This document shows, piece by piece, positions 33,860 through 44,584 of a stretch of DNA of 64,000 nucleotides (the first letter of the stretch is position 1; each line of letters opens with the position of its first letter). Position numbers and translations under genes: made by a program. A model generated the notes under the pieces. That model saw only the letters and a program-made list of their open reading frames with translations, was not told the origin of the DNA and did no database searches. This DNA comes from Floccularia luteovirens (taxonomy: Eukaryota; Basidiomycota; Agaricomycetes; Agaricales; Squamanitaceae). Where the stretch lies: positions 806,001 to 870,000 of the forward strand of contig VSJF01000009.1 of assembly GCA_009739215.1 (NCBI GenBank). Direction: 5' to 3'.

Positions 33860-34354
33860 GAACTAGGTACAGGAACTTGTTCTTGGCATTAACTTCTACT
33901 AGGATAGAAAGGTTCAACATTCTCTTTTCAAAAGCAGTTTGAATCCTGGTTACAGATTTGCTCCATAGATGGGATATCTTCACCAAAGATATTGCCTTCA
34001 CAGCACAGCACTTTCCTCTCTCTGTGTGAGCATCTTGGTTCAACAGGAGCTGGTATAGTGATACACTCCTAAGATACTGTTGTAGGTAGTGGCACTACTG
34101 GGGAACCTGGGTAGAACTATTTAGAATAGTCTTGTGTTGAAATAAATAGTAGATTTTTGAATAGATAGAGTTTATGCCAAACTGCCTTATATTAATGAGT
34201 GCAAGCTACTAAAAATTTATACTACTAGTTATGTAAGCAAAAAGCAGAGCAACAAATAATTAAAGATAATAAACAGGGCTCATACTGTCCCTTGGTTATT
34301 CTAATATCTTATACCCACTGTCTTCTGCAGAGTTCCTCATAGTCCTGTTCTCTA
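33860..34354. other. Unassigned sequence
   Basis: No gene is supported. A short minus-strand frame (33852-34043) has no recognisable motif and overlaps the end of LTR-E. The right side leads into a miniature G element. Confidence 0.25.
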
Positions 34355-34452
34355 CATCAGCAAACTCCAGATTCACTATGGGATACTATGGACACTATGA
34401 AGCACTCTATAGCACTCCATAGCATCCATAGTAGACCCGGAGTTTGCTGATG
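34355..34452. mobile_element. Miniature G element (98 bp)
   Basis: The ends CATCAGCAAACTCC and GGAGTTTGCTGATG form an inverted repeat flanked by TA / TA. The interior is a short run of CTATGG / CCATAG units, the same motif as in the large G elements. Confidence 0.75.
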
Positions 34453-35658
34453 TAGGCATGAATAGATTACATGGTACAATATCTATGCCAAGAGATGTGA
34501 TAGGACTATCTGTTTGAGATCGAGGCAGCATCAGCAAACCTTGGATCAACTATGGAGCACTATGGAGTACTACATAGTGCCATAGTGCCCATAGTGCCCA
34601 TAATGCCCATAGTGCTCATAGCATGAGTTTCCAACTCCAGAGCACTCCATAGTATTACTATAATAGTATATATACTTTATTGAATTATTTATTTTATTAT
34701 TTTTATTTTATTTTTACTACTACAATTACTACATACTACTATATAATACTACATAGAAGAAATTAAAAAAAAGACAAAAAAAGTTGGACAAAAAAACATA
34801 AAAAGTTGAAAAAAAAAACATAAAAGTCGAAAAAAAAAACATAAAAAAAGTTGAAAAAAAACATAGAAAAAAATATAAAAAGTTGGAGAAAAAAACATTA
34901 AAAAAAATATCAAGTTGGAAAAAAAACATAACAAGTCAGAAAATATAACTGAAAAGACAGAAGAAGTCAGAAACATGATAAAAAAGAGAAAGGTTGGAAA
35001 CATACCAAAAAAGACAAAAAAAGTCAGAAACATATAGAAAGAAAGAAAAAAGTTTAAAACATATGAAAAAACAAGGAAAAAAGTTGGAAACATATGAAAC
35101 AAGAGAAGGGGAATTGAAAACATAACTAGAAAGAGAGGAAATGTATAAAAAAAGAAGGAAAAAGTCAAACATACAAGAGAAAAAGTTAAAAACATAAAAA
35201 AAAAAGAGGAAAAAAGTGGACACAAAACATACCAAATGCCTAAGCTATCACATCTCCTCAACTCCTTCCATCTCTAGGTTCTGACAATGAGCAGATATGG
35301 CAAAGATATATGACAATGAAATGAATCTAGGAAAAGAATGTTAGTAAAAGAAAAGGAGGAAAGAATGACTTACAAAGATAAAGTTTGAAGTATGCCATGT
35401 CAGCCACAGGTCATGTGACTTTGCTGAAGTTGAAATTTGAACTTTAAAAAAAAAAAATTTCTAAGTCCAAGTCCGATGTTTTGCTTATCTAATCCAAAAA
35501 GTGCGGAATAGTACTCTAAGTCAAAATACTACAGATTACTATACATTATTATACAAATTTATATAGTATCTATAGAATACTATGAAAATGATTAATATCT
35601 ATAGACTACTATGAGTTACTATGGAATACTATGGATCACTATGGAATGCTATGGATAC

Positions 35659-36616
35659 TGTTACCATTAGAGATTTGCATTGTCATTTATCTGTCTCATT
35701 ATTTGGCCATCTGGGTTAGGGAGTAGTTGAATGCTTGTTGGATTTCCCAAGTGTGGTAAAGGGAGATACCTTTATATAGGTTTTTAACTGCCACCTATCA
35801 GGGCCTTATAAAGGTCAGTTACTATGGAAAACTAGTCAGGTGTTTCAGACTAGATGGTGTCACTCATGCCATTATATACAATGATCCTGCTGTCCTAGAC
35901 AGGGGAGAGAGTAGTCACTTAGTCATCACAGAGGTAACAGAGTAATTGCCTGTATTAGAGGGTACTTGAAACTAAGATCAAGCTGAGGCCTGTCTGTAGT
36001 TTTGTGCTACTTAAATACAAGTATACTAGTTCTAATAATAATCCATGGTGTGCTTGCTCAATAAGCTATGAGTCAGTATCTAGTCATACAGAAGCTATTA
36101 CTAGTCATTTAGAAGACTATCTAAGTCATAAGAACCAAAGTGCAAGTCAGAATACAAACATATATGAGAAAGTAGTAAACGAGGCAGGAATATGTTATGC
36201 ACATGGCCTAAAGTCCAGAGAGATAAGTGCATGTCTGGATAAGGTTATTGTTGAGTAGCCATCTGTATGGTGCATAGTGATAGGGACTCAGCCTTACCTT
36301 GTGCTTTACTTAATCACACTCTTAGGTTAGTATACTACTACTTATCCAGAAAGGACTGTCTTTATTAAATGAGAGTAACGTTCTTATATACAGTTCTACT
36401 ATATGTACCTATTTGCATATAATGGTCTATGCACTGTTCTACATAATCACATAGTCTAATTTATAGAACCTTGTAGAAGGTTATAGAACATGCTTAGTCA
36501 TATGGCACTGTGACATAGGGCATAGATGGATGTAGTCATGTGACATATCATGTGACTTATCACCTGATGAATTATGTAATCCATTATGTGATTGTGCTGT
36601 CACAATAGTCATAATA
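35659..36616 (-). mobile_element. Solo LTR-F inside G copy 3, itself holding an LTR-E
   Basis: The LTR-F parts are 35659-36248 and 36608-36616, with a perfect duplication GATAC / GATAC outside. The nested LTR-E sits 9 bp from its end. Confidence 0.85.
36249..36607 (-). mobile_element. Solo LTR-E, 359 bp, inside LTR-F
   Basis: It begins TGTTGAGTAGCC and ends CTGTCACAATA. The flanks GTTAT / GTCAT differ by one transition. Confidence 0.85.
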
Positions 36617-36808
36617 GATACTATGGATACTATAGAATACTATGGATTACTATGAGTTACTATGGAAATGATTGACATCTATGGGCCACTATGAGGTCAC
36701 TATGGAAAATAGCCAAAATCTATGGATCACTATAGGTCACTATGGGTTACTACAGATGCTATGGCTTACTATGGCTCAAGTCAGACTAAAACCAGGATTT
36801 GCTGATAG

Positions 36809-37655
36809 GGATATCTGTAGCACCATTGTGCGCATCTTCCCTTATGATGGTCAGGAGAAAGTGATGGAAGGAGGATTGGACTTCTCTCTACGTTCCTCAG
36901 GAATGTACTCAGGATAGAAACTTGTTGAAATAACAAGCATGTGCAAGTCCAAATATGCACTCAAATTAATTGGACATAATGCACCTTCATCTTATTATAC
37001 CATTCCTTTTATTAACACCTGTGTCAATAACCATACCATTCCTTTTGTTAGCATCACTGTTGCACAATTACACAATCATCACACTAGTAGATTACCAATC
37101 ACGAATTCCATACATAAGTCTTGTCACAGCATATAATGCATCTTAGTTTATTCTCTTGTAAACTAAGGTGTAAGTACATACTTTATATCATAATAAGTAT
37201 ACCATAGACTAATGCTTTTTACTTAGCTTACCTTTCCTATTAATAGGTACAGCTCAAATATAGTTTTTATTCTCTTGTAAACTAAGGTCTTATCCTTTCC
37301 ATTAATAGAACTGTCTAATTGCTAGATCCTTTTTCATGTCCTCCTTTGATCACTTAAAAGTAGATTTGTTTGTTTTCTCTTTTTACACTACCTCAAAAAG
37401 GTATAGCCTATCTGTTCTTTAAATATTTAAACATCTTAATATTTTCTGAACACCTTAGTCATTTGACCACACAAACACTGAGGTGAGAATGTTCTTTACT
37501 TTCCTTACAATTTATACTAATAGTAAAGTAGCTAGCATGTTTACTATTAAGGTAAATAATATCATAGTTGTTTAACTACACAAACACTGAGCTAGCATAT
37601 TTACTATTAAGTTTCTTATATGAAACTCTACAAAACTATCATTATCAAATGGTGC
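36809..37655. repeat. AT-rich repeat region with LTR-H-like sequence
   Basis: About 37120-37340 resembles the LTR-H region at 42100-42340 and contains two direct copies of TTCTCTTGTAAACTAAGGT about 120 bp apart. The rest is unassigned. No gene is seen. Confidence 0.35.
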
Positions 37656-39215
37656 AGTGAGAGGGAGATCTAGTAGAGGTACTAGTTCATCACTGTTATC
37701 ACTGACTTCAGAGTCTTCACTATCTTTAGCATTGACTGGGGGATTCTGTTCCTACTTTGGTTACACCTCTTTTATTATGATCTGGACATTTTGGGAAGAG
37801 GAGCTCATCAAATATGGCAGTTATGCTAACAAAGATGCTATTATTGTGGAGTTGCATGAAGTAATAACCCTTTACTCCTTCAGGGTGTCCAATAAATACT
37901 ATCAGCTCTGATTTAGGAGCAAGTTTATTTACCCATTTTTCTTTAGGGAGATAGACATAGGCTCCACATCCAAATACCTCTTAGATGTGAGACTTCTGGT
38001 TTTTCCTTATTCAGTACTTCATATGGAGTGCACCATTTTAGGCATGCCATTGGAGAATGATTATAGATGTGTACTACATATTCTATACTAAATTCTCACC
38101 AGCTATCAGGCAGACATGTATCATGATGCATAGCTTCTGCTTTGTCCATAAGGGTGCAGTTAAGATGCTCTATGTGACCATTCTGCTATGCTATATAGAG
38201 TGCTGATTTCTCTGTGAAGAGACCCATATCCTTCAGCAATACCTTCATCTGCTGGAATTCACCTCCTCCATCAAAACGCCATCACTTAATTGAGCAGTTG
38301 TGTTGCATCAGCATGATCACATGATGGATTACATAATTCGTCAGGTGAATGAGTCACATGTGATATGTCACATGATGTGTCACATGACTACACTCACATA
38401 TGCCCTATGCCCCATGCCTTATGCATGGACCATCATATGTAAATATATACATACAGCTAGAACTGTATATAAGGACACTCTTATGCAGAATAGATCCCTT
38501 GTCCTATTCTATAGGTAGTAGCTAGTAACTAACTGTAAGGTGTGATCTAAGTAAGCATAAGGTAAGATCTTTGAGTTCCCTCCACTATGTCTTGCACACA
38601 TAGCTGCTTAACAAGTTGTATTGCATCTTGATAAATGCTATGAACCTTTGCATTGTAGCCTTTGAATTGTCCTTATGGCGCAAGTTCATGGTTCATGCAT
38701 AAGATGAAAAGTCATCAAGGAAGGTTATTATGTAGTGATATTTATGGTAGGATGCAATTGGATACTACTTTAAGTCAGAGTGAACTAACCCAAATAGGTG
38801 CAGAAGCTCATAAGGAGCTTTGAGGGAAAGACTTAGAGTGTTGCTTTCCTTTCAGATAGCCTGGACAAATGGAAGTCTCACTTGGCATCTCTAATGATAC
38901 CAGGAAGCCTACTATATTCTGGGGCTCTCTGAAGTACCTTCTTAGAAGAGTGTCCAAGACGCTTATGCCATATGTCATAGTTGGCTTTGTAAACCATGCA
39001 GAAGCCTTAGCATTGGGCTTGTGAAACCCACATAAAAGATGACACTATCTATTAGTATGATGCTAGAATTATTCACAAGACAGAATAGGGTTGTTTTTAT
39101 CATCAACAATGTTAATGAGGGACTGTTTACCTTTGACTTGAGTTCCCTTTTTCAAGAGAAACTCTCCTATAGAGAGCAAATGACCACTCAATCCAGGGAT
39201 ATACTTGGTCGGTAC
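37656..39215 (-). pseudogene. Copia pol fragment (preintegrase to integrase), split by a solo LTR-E
   Basis: On the minus strand, 39215-38614 has preintegrase and integrase-core remnants (a YYHYI-ITFLDD-like segment). 38300-37656 has the late integrase and linker region (VNKLAPKSELIVFIGHPEGVKGYYF, then a Ser-rich stretch). Stops are frequent. This Copia is distinct from families A and C. Its right edge is joined head-to-head with a plus-strand RNase H piece at about 39216. Confidence 0.6.
38301..38613 (+). mobile_element. Solo LTR-E, 313 bp
   Basis: It begins TGTTGCATCAGC and ends CTGCTTAACA, with a perfect duplication AGTTG / AGTTG, inserted in a Copia integrase remnant. Confidence 0.9.
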
Positions 39216-39779
39216 CCAGGACTATAAAATTGTCTATCAAGGCAAGTCCTAGCAAAGAGTTATTTGCATATACAGATTCTGATTGGGCCAGTGATGAAAT
39301 ATCCTGTAAGTCCCATACAGGATTCTACATGATGCTAGCACAGGGCATCGTTGCATGGCAAAGCCATCAACAAAAAATTGTTGTCTTAAGCTCCACAGAA
39401 GCAGAATACATGGCAGGCTCTGATTGTTGCTGCCAGCTAATGTGAATGATAAATGTCTTTGATGAGATGGGTTTACTCTTCATAAAACCAATACCCATCT
39501 ACATGGATAACCAAGGCACAAATTTTATAGCCAGTAATCCTGTTGCCTGAGAGGTGCACAAAGCATATCGACTATTCGGTATCACTATATACAAGAGTAT
39601 ATCGAAAACCAGAAGGTTGAGGTTTATTTTGTTGAAGGGGTCAACAACCCTGCAGATATGCTAACAAAGCCTCTATCTCATGAACTATTTGTTAAATGCT
39701 GTACTAATCTAAAGCTTGAGTTTCTCGCTTAGATGGTCCACCAAGCATGCTTGAAATAGCTGCACTTAGTGAGGGGGTG
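39216..39779 (+). pseudogene. Copia RNase H and pol C-terminus (family E)
   Basis: The frame at 39230-39442 encodes YTDSDWASDEISCKSHTG and VVLSSTEAEYMAGSDCC, the RNase H motifs. After frameshifts come MDNQGTNFIASNPVA, NNPADMLTKPLSHELFVKC and a stop, then the purine tract AGTGAGGGGGTG and the LTR. The active-site acidic residues are present but the frame is broken. Confidence 0.75.
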
Positions 39780-40204
39780 TGTTGCGATAGCAACTCCACA
39801 TGATCAATTAGTAGTCATGTGATTAGTTATGTACTTGTCAGTCATATGTTGTAGACCTGATAAGATAAGATAAGGTCACACCTGTATAATGACTAAGATG
39901 TAATGACACACATGGTCTAGAGCATTCTAGAGCTTACTGCGGATACATGTATGACTCATGTTATAGAATGTGTATGACTCATGTCCTACCTGGAGTAGAC
40001 ACAAGGTGTTTCATGTATATGCACTGGTAACTACATTAGGTATTACACAGCCATGCCTATAATGTATATAACAAAGGTAGTAACAGTTAATATATCCTTA
40101 TCCAATTTACTTGGTAGTAGTCAGTAGTACATCCCCTCTAAGCAACAGTAAGAACTCCAGGTAAGATAGTTCCTATCACTGTGTGTGACAGGTGCTGCTC
40201 AACA
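39780..40204 (+). repeat. 3' LTR of Copia family E, 425 bp
   Basis: It begins TGTTGCGATAGC right after the purine tract and ends GCTGCTCAACA. It is longer and diverged from the 313-bp LTR-E class but shares both ends. It links LTR-E to the Copia superfamily. Confidence 0.75.
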
Positions 40205-40229
40205 ATTGAGAATGATGAATGGGCAGAAC

Positions 40230-40837
40230 TGTTACTGTTAGGGGTTTGCAGTCATTGTTTATCTTTCTTGTCATTTGGCTGTCTGGGTTAGGGCATAGGT
40301 TGAATGCTTGTCAGATTTCCCAAGTGCAGTAAAGGGAGATACCTTTACACAGGTTTTTAACTGCCTACCTGTTGGGGCCTCATGGAGGTCAGTTACCATA
40401 GAAAACTAGTCAGGCATTTCAGACTAGATAGGTGTTGCCTGTGCCATTATATACAATGATTTTGCCATCCTAGACAGGGGAGGGAGAGTCACTTAGTTGT
40501 CATTGAGGATAACAGAGTAATCATCTATATTAGAGGGTACTCGAAACTAAGATCAAGCTGAGGCTTGTCTGTAGTTTTGTGCTACTTAAATACAAGTATG
40601 CTACTTCTAATAATAACCTATTGCATGCTTGCTCAGTAAGCTATGAGTCAGCACAGAGTCATACAGAAGTATCTACAAGTTATTTAGAAGCCTATACAAG
40701 TCACTACGAGTTAAAAGAACCAAAATATGAGTCATAATACAAATATGTATGAGAAAGTAATAAATGAGGTGGAAATGTGTTATGCATGCATTCTAAAGTC
40801 CAGGGAGATAAGTGCATATCCAGATAAGGTCATAACA
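40230..40837 (-). mobile_element. Solo LTR-F, 608 bp, CpG-poor
   Basis: It begins TGTTACTGTTAGGGG and ends GGTCATAACA, with a perfect duplication AGAAC / AGAAC. It keeps only about two CpGs. Confidence 0.9.
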
Positions 40838-41308
40838 AGAACTACCAGTAGAGATAGACCTAGATAAGCCAGAGGCTAACTTAGAGGAAGGTCCAGAAGA
40901 GTTGAACATGATGCAGTAAAGTGAGCAAAGATACACAAAGGTGGGAGGTGTCTGCACAAATAGGAAGGGTTTTCCAGAAGAAAAGAAGTGGAGAGGAAAA
41001 GAATGGAAATTGCTGAGTGCAAGTAAATATATGCACCTAAAAGCTAAAATAATGGCCCATAACTTGCTAGATTTTAGGCTATGACTATCTCAGCTATGTA
41101 TAAACACAAGACTAGTTATATTTCATATCTATGACTATCTAGTAAGATAGTCAGTATATGATTATGAAGAATGTAAAATGTTGTACCTTAGCTATGTATA
41201 AACACAAGACTGAGATGTGATTATCTAGGAGTTCATATTATATAGTGGTGACATGACAATTGTTATGTGATGTAGATTCCAACACATAGTTTTGGAGTAA
41301 TCTAATGA
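40838..41308. other. Unassigned sequence with a short direct repeat
   Basis: No gene is visible. The string GCTATGTATAAACACAAGACT occurs at about 41094 and again at about 41193. This may be LTR or leader sequence of an unknown retroelement. Confidence 0.3.
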
Positions 41309-41752
41309 TACTATCAGGAACCTGACATCTCATATGTTATGGAGCATATGGACATGTCATCACAGACTCCAATCATGGACATAAATGGATATCAATGGAC
41401 TTCATTCTATTTTAACCTTTAAGTCATGTTTAACTTATGTTAATTTCCCCTTTAAATTTTCCTTTGTCCTATTATTATTATCTCCCTCATGTTCTATCCT
41501 CCATGTAGAGATAACAAATATCATCATATTTAAGCTATACATATTGTAATCATTTTGTAGCTTGAATATTGAATAAGACTTGTAATCGCTCCTATTCTCC
41601 ATCTCTTCTTGTCTATCTCTCTTCCTCCTGTTTCTCCACAAATAAGACATGGAAGTCGGCAGGGTGCAACAGACATCGTTGAAGCCACATCTTAACTCCA
41701 CCCTACAAGTATCTCCACATTCACAGAGATCATATAGAAGTCAGATCTTGAT
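41309..41752. repeat. Diverged LTR-D relative
   Basis: It shares ordered blocks with LTR-D: TATCAGGAACCTGACATCTC at the left, GGCAGGGTGCAACAGACATCGTTGAAGCC in the right half, and GAAGTCAGATCTTGATA at the right end. Similarity between the blocks is weak and both termini are decayed. Confidence 0.5.
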
Positions 41753-42085
41753 ATGAAATCAGACTCTCAAAGGACTCAATATTTCATGCTTGAACAAAAC
41801 ATATTGACATTAATTTTTATTTTATTCATCAAACTATAAATAACAATCATATGACACTATTCTACCTACAAACCAACAACACTGATCACAGACATATTCA
41901 CAAAATCTCTTGCCAGACCAAAACTCACCAAATTCTGTCAACTTCATCAGCAAACTCTGGGTTTCACTATGGGATGCTATGGACACTATGGAGTGCTTCC
42001 ATAGTGTCCATAGCATCCCATAGTGAAACCCAGAGTTTGCTGATGTTCTTGGACTTAATTGAAGTTTTAGTTTGAGGAGGAGTAT
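41753..42085 (+). pseudogene. Copia pol C-terminal tip carrying a miniature G element
   Basis: Around 41885-41942 and after 42046 the plus strand encodes TDIFTKSLARPKLTKFCQ, then LLGLN and a stop, the usual end of a Copia polyprotein. It is followed by a purine tract (GAGGAGGAG) and LTR-H. The 101-bp miniature G element interrupts it between CAACTT and CTTGGA. The bases left of 41840 are unassigned. Confidence 0.65.
41945..42045. mobile_element. Miniature G element: perfect 48-bp inverted repeat with 5-base loop
   Basis: The arms 41945-41992 and 41998-42045 are exact reverse complements around the loop GTGCT. The ends are CATCAGCAAACTCTGGG. The flanking duplication reads TT / TT rather than the usual TA. 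The interior has the CACTATGGGATGCTATGG motif of the large G elements. Confidence 0.85.
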
Positions 42086-42360
42086 TGTAAGGTTAACTCA
42101 TGTAATCATCATGTCATTGTCACATAATGTTGTACTTAGCATTCAATGTATCTAAACAACACCTTAGTTTTACTCTATGTGAACTAAGGTGTAAGTCACA
42201 ATATTTGATATTATATCTACCTATAACTAATAGCTCTTATAGTCCTGTTCATCTATTATAGGTATAGATTCTAAATACATAGTTTTACTCCATGTAAGCT
42301 AAGGTTCCTATTCATCTATTATAGAGCTAGAGAGCTTACCCTTCAAGACCTTAGTCATCA
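42086..42360 (+). repeat. LTR-H, 3' LTR of a Copia relic (right end uncertain)
   Basis: It begins TGTAAGGTTAAC after a Copia stop codon and purine tract. It contains two TTTTACTC-ATGT-AA-CTAAGGT direct repeats. The right end is not defined and may reach about 42400, close to the 3' end of the helicase gene. Confidence 0.45.
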
Positions 42361-42515
42361 ACTTCTACTCTGACCATCCCTGCAAGTTTGTAGGTCGTGG
42401 CATAGTACTTGGCTAGTCTCACAGTGAACAACATCAACCCTGGCCCACAACCAGCCACTCTGACTTCTTTTATTGTGTCATCCAAGTGTATCAAGGTCAT
42501 AATGTATAATTTTGG

Positions 42516-44389
42516 TCAACGAGAGCTCAGTAAGCTTCTTAAGACCCCTTTTTCTGTTCCCTTTCCCTTCTCGAACACAACAACAGTCCCCTTTTCTCCA
42601 GCTCGTCCACTGCGACCTGCACGATGCAGGAAGTCAAGAGCATTGCGCGGACGGTCTACAAGAAAGACATGTCGTACATTCGGGTCAAAATCTAAGCCGC
42701 GTGAAAGGAGCGACGTGGTAATTAGGACATGGGGTGTTGTTGACGGAGTGGAAGAAGGTGGTGGGGGTGATGGTGAATGTGGAGAAGCAGAGAGACCCGC
42801 AAGTGCAGATACGCGTAAGAAACCATCCAGGTGGTTATTCGAACCTCGTTTACGTGCTTCGCTTGATCCACTTAGTGCTACACATCGAATGCCTCGTTCT
42901 TCCAGGTACGCAGCAAGTTGATCTGCACGCGTTGCCTTGTTACAAAATATCAATATTTTCGATAGTGTTACCCCCTCATCGTGCTGTCCAGTGCCAACCG
43001 AGACCCCTTTTCTTTGCATGCGCGCCTCCACTGCATCATCCCGCCACACCTCTCTCACCCGACGTTCTATATCTGCAAGCTTGTTACCACCACTCCAAGT
43101 TGCACGTTCTGTGCGCAGCGTAGGTGGAAGCCGGTGTAATCTAGGTGATGCAAGGCGTAGCATACGTGGATAATGGATACGGAGGTGGCTTTCAAGCGCG
43201 ACGGGAATTGTCGCGCTTGCCAGGATGAGATTGAAAGGGTATTCTATTTCCATAGAGTTGTCTTGACTGGTTGTGGAGTTGGCGACAACACCCTTGCGGG
43301 ATTTAGATATATCAGAGAGGAGAGCGGTTGTTTCGTCTTTGAAGTCTGGATCTATGTTTACCTTTGTCATTGAAACTCATTGCAAAGACATTGGAAGAAA
43401 GCTAACCAAATAAAACGTCTGCTTCGTCTACAACGACCCACTCTATATCTTGGAGATTGACCTTTGCGCGAGTCATTTCAAATAGCTTTTTTGGCGTGCC
43501 AACAAGAAGATCCACATTTGCTATTCTTGAACCACCCACATTCTCCCGGCTAGCACACTGCACACGTAACTTTGCAGAATGAAGCAGAGCTTTAGCAGCA
43601 GCAGCCAACTGACGCGCTAATTCATGCGTCGGCGCAAGAACAAGGGCTCGAGGACCTTTGTTATTCGGTATAGCAACGGCTCTTTCTCCACATTCCGCCT
43701 CTGTCAACTTTGCTCTGGTTTGCATCTCGCCCTCCTTGAGTGCTTGAAGTACTGGAAGGAGGTATGCAATTGACTTTCCAGAACCTGTTTCTGAGGCAAG
43801 CAAAAACTGTTTCCATAGATGCGAGCCCTCTGTATTATTTTCGGGGTCCATTCCACGGGACCCCTCCTCAATAATCCACTGCATGCTTAGCGCCTGGATA
43901 GGGGTAGGGCGTGTCCGTGGACCTAAAACATCCCGTAGTCCTTTCAGGAGACCAGGAAGTAAAGGTGGCGAACAAAAGCTGGTCTTAACAGTCTCGGAAG
44001 AGGCTGTTAGCGTTTCTTTGGATGAAAAAGTAACACTTGAGGAGGGGTGGAAGAATTCTTCGGTTTTTTGGTGTGAAGCACCATTAGAGCGGAAAGAAGT
44101 AAGGGGGCTACGCGGTGAATTTGTCGTTCCGCGTGGAGCCAATTCCAATTTTCCATTATGTTGAAGACTTGGCGCGAGTTGCCGTCTGCCTATGACAGGA
44201 GCTAGTAAGTAAGAACTGTAAGTCAGCCATGGAAACAGAAAACACTGTATAGAGTTCACCAGTTCTTCTTTTCATTGAATCCCCCCTTGCTCGGAAGGTA
44301 GCTCTCTCTTTGGGGCCATTCCTTGCGTGTACACAACTAGTGTGAAGCCATCGTAATGTAGATTCTGATACTCCTGGAATACTCCGCAT
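42516..44389 (-). CDS. MRH4: DEAD-box ATP-dependent RNA helicase, MRH4-like (mitochondrial)
   Basis: Three exons (44260-44389, 43407-44201, 42516-43351) with 58- and 55-bp introns give 586 residues. The first exon supplies a Ser/Arg-rich, acid-poor leader (MRSIPGVSESTLRWLHTSC) typical of mitochondrial import. The helicase motifs are complete: Q motif PTPIQA (about 139), motif I ASETGSGKS (about 178), PTHELARQL, GTPKKLFEM, motif II DEAD (about 304), motif III SAT (about 357), ILIFCNK, SRGLDFD and motif VI HRAGRSGR (about 555). Splicing through the CATAG acceptor gives DEADVLFDPDF, which fits the family. Yeast Mrh4 is needed for assembly of the large mitochondrial ribosomal subunit. The 3' end lies within about 150 bp of transposon sequence. 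Confidence 0.88.
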
Positions 44390-44584
44390 AGCTTAGGAAA
44401 GAATACCGCTAACAACAAAAAATGACACTGTTCATTTAGTTTTCTCCCACGATTTTATGATTCATTGAACATTAAATTTCAGATAAAATTTTATAAGTAG
44501 ACTCTAAAATGAAAAAGAAACATCTCATAGTTAATGGAACAGTAATTATACGTGCGAAAGGCCAGCAACCTGAAAACCCAATGT
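44390..44584. promoter_or_regulatory. Intergenic: helicase promoter and peroxidase 3' region
   Basis: This 195-bp AT-rich gap separates two minus-strand genes. It must contain the helicase 5' untranslated region and promoter. No specific element can be named. Confidence 0.35.

Larger units (their letters stand above)
34529..36808. mobile_element. G element, copy 3 (about 1.3 kb plus nested LTRs)
   Basis: It begins CATCAGCAAACC and ends GGATTTGCTGATA. It has CCATAG-type arrays at both ends and a long A-rich AAAAACATA tract (about 34740-35230). It lacks the central palindrome of copies 1 and 2 but shares the segment near 35385-35520 (CATGTGACTTTGCTGAAG, TTTTGCTTATCTAATCC). It is interrupted by an LTR-F. 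Confidence 0.65.

Noticed and set aside
36004..36258. Plus-strand frame of 84 codons
   Set aside because: It lies wholly inside a solo LTR-F and its equivalent is not kept open in the other LTR-F copies.
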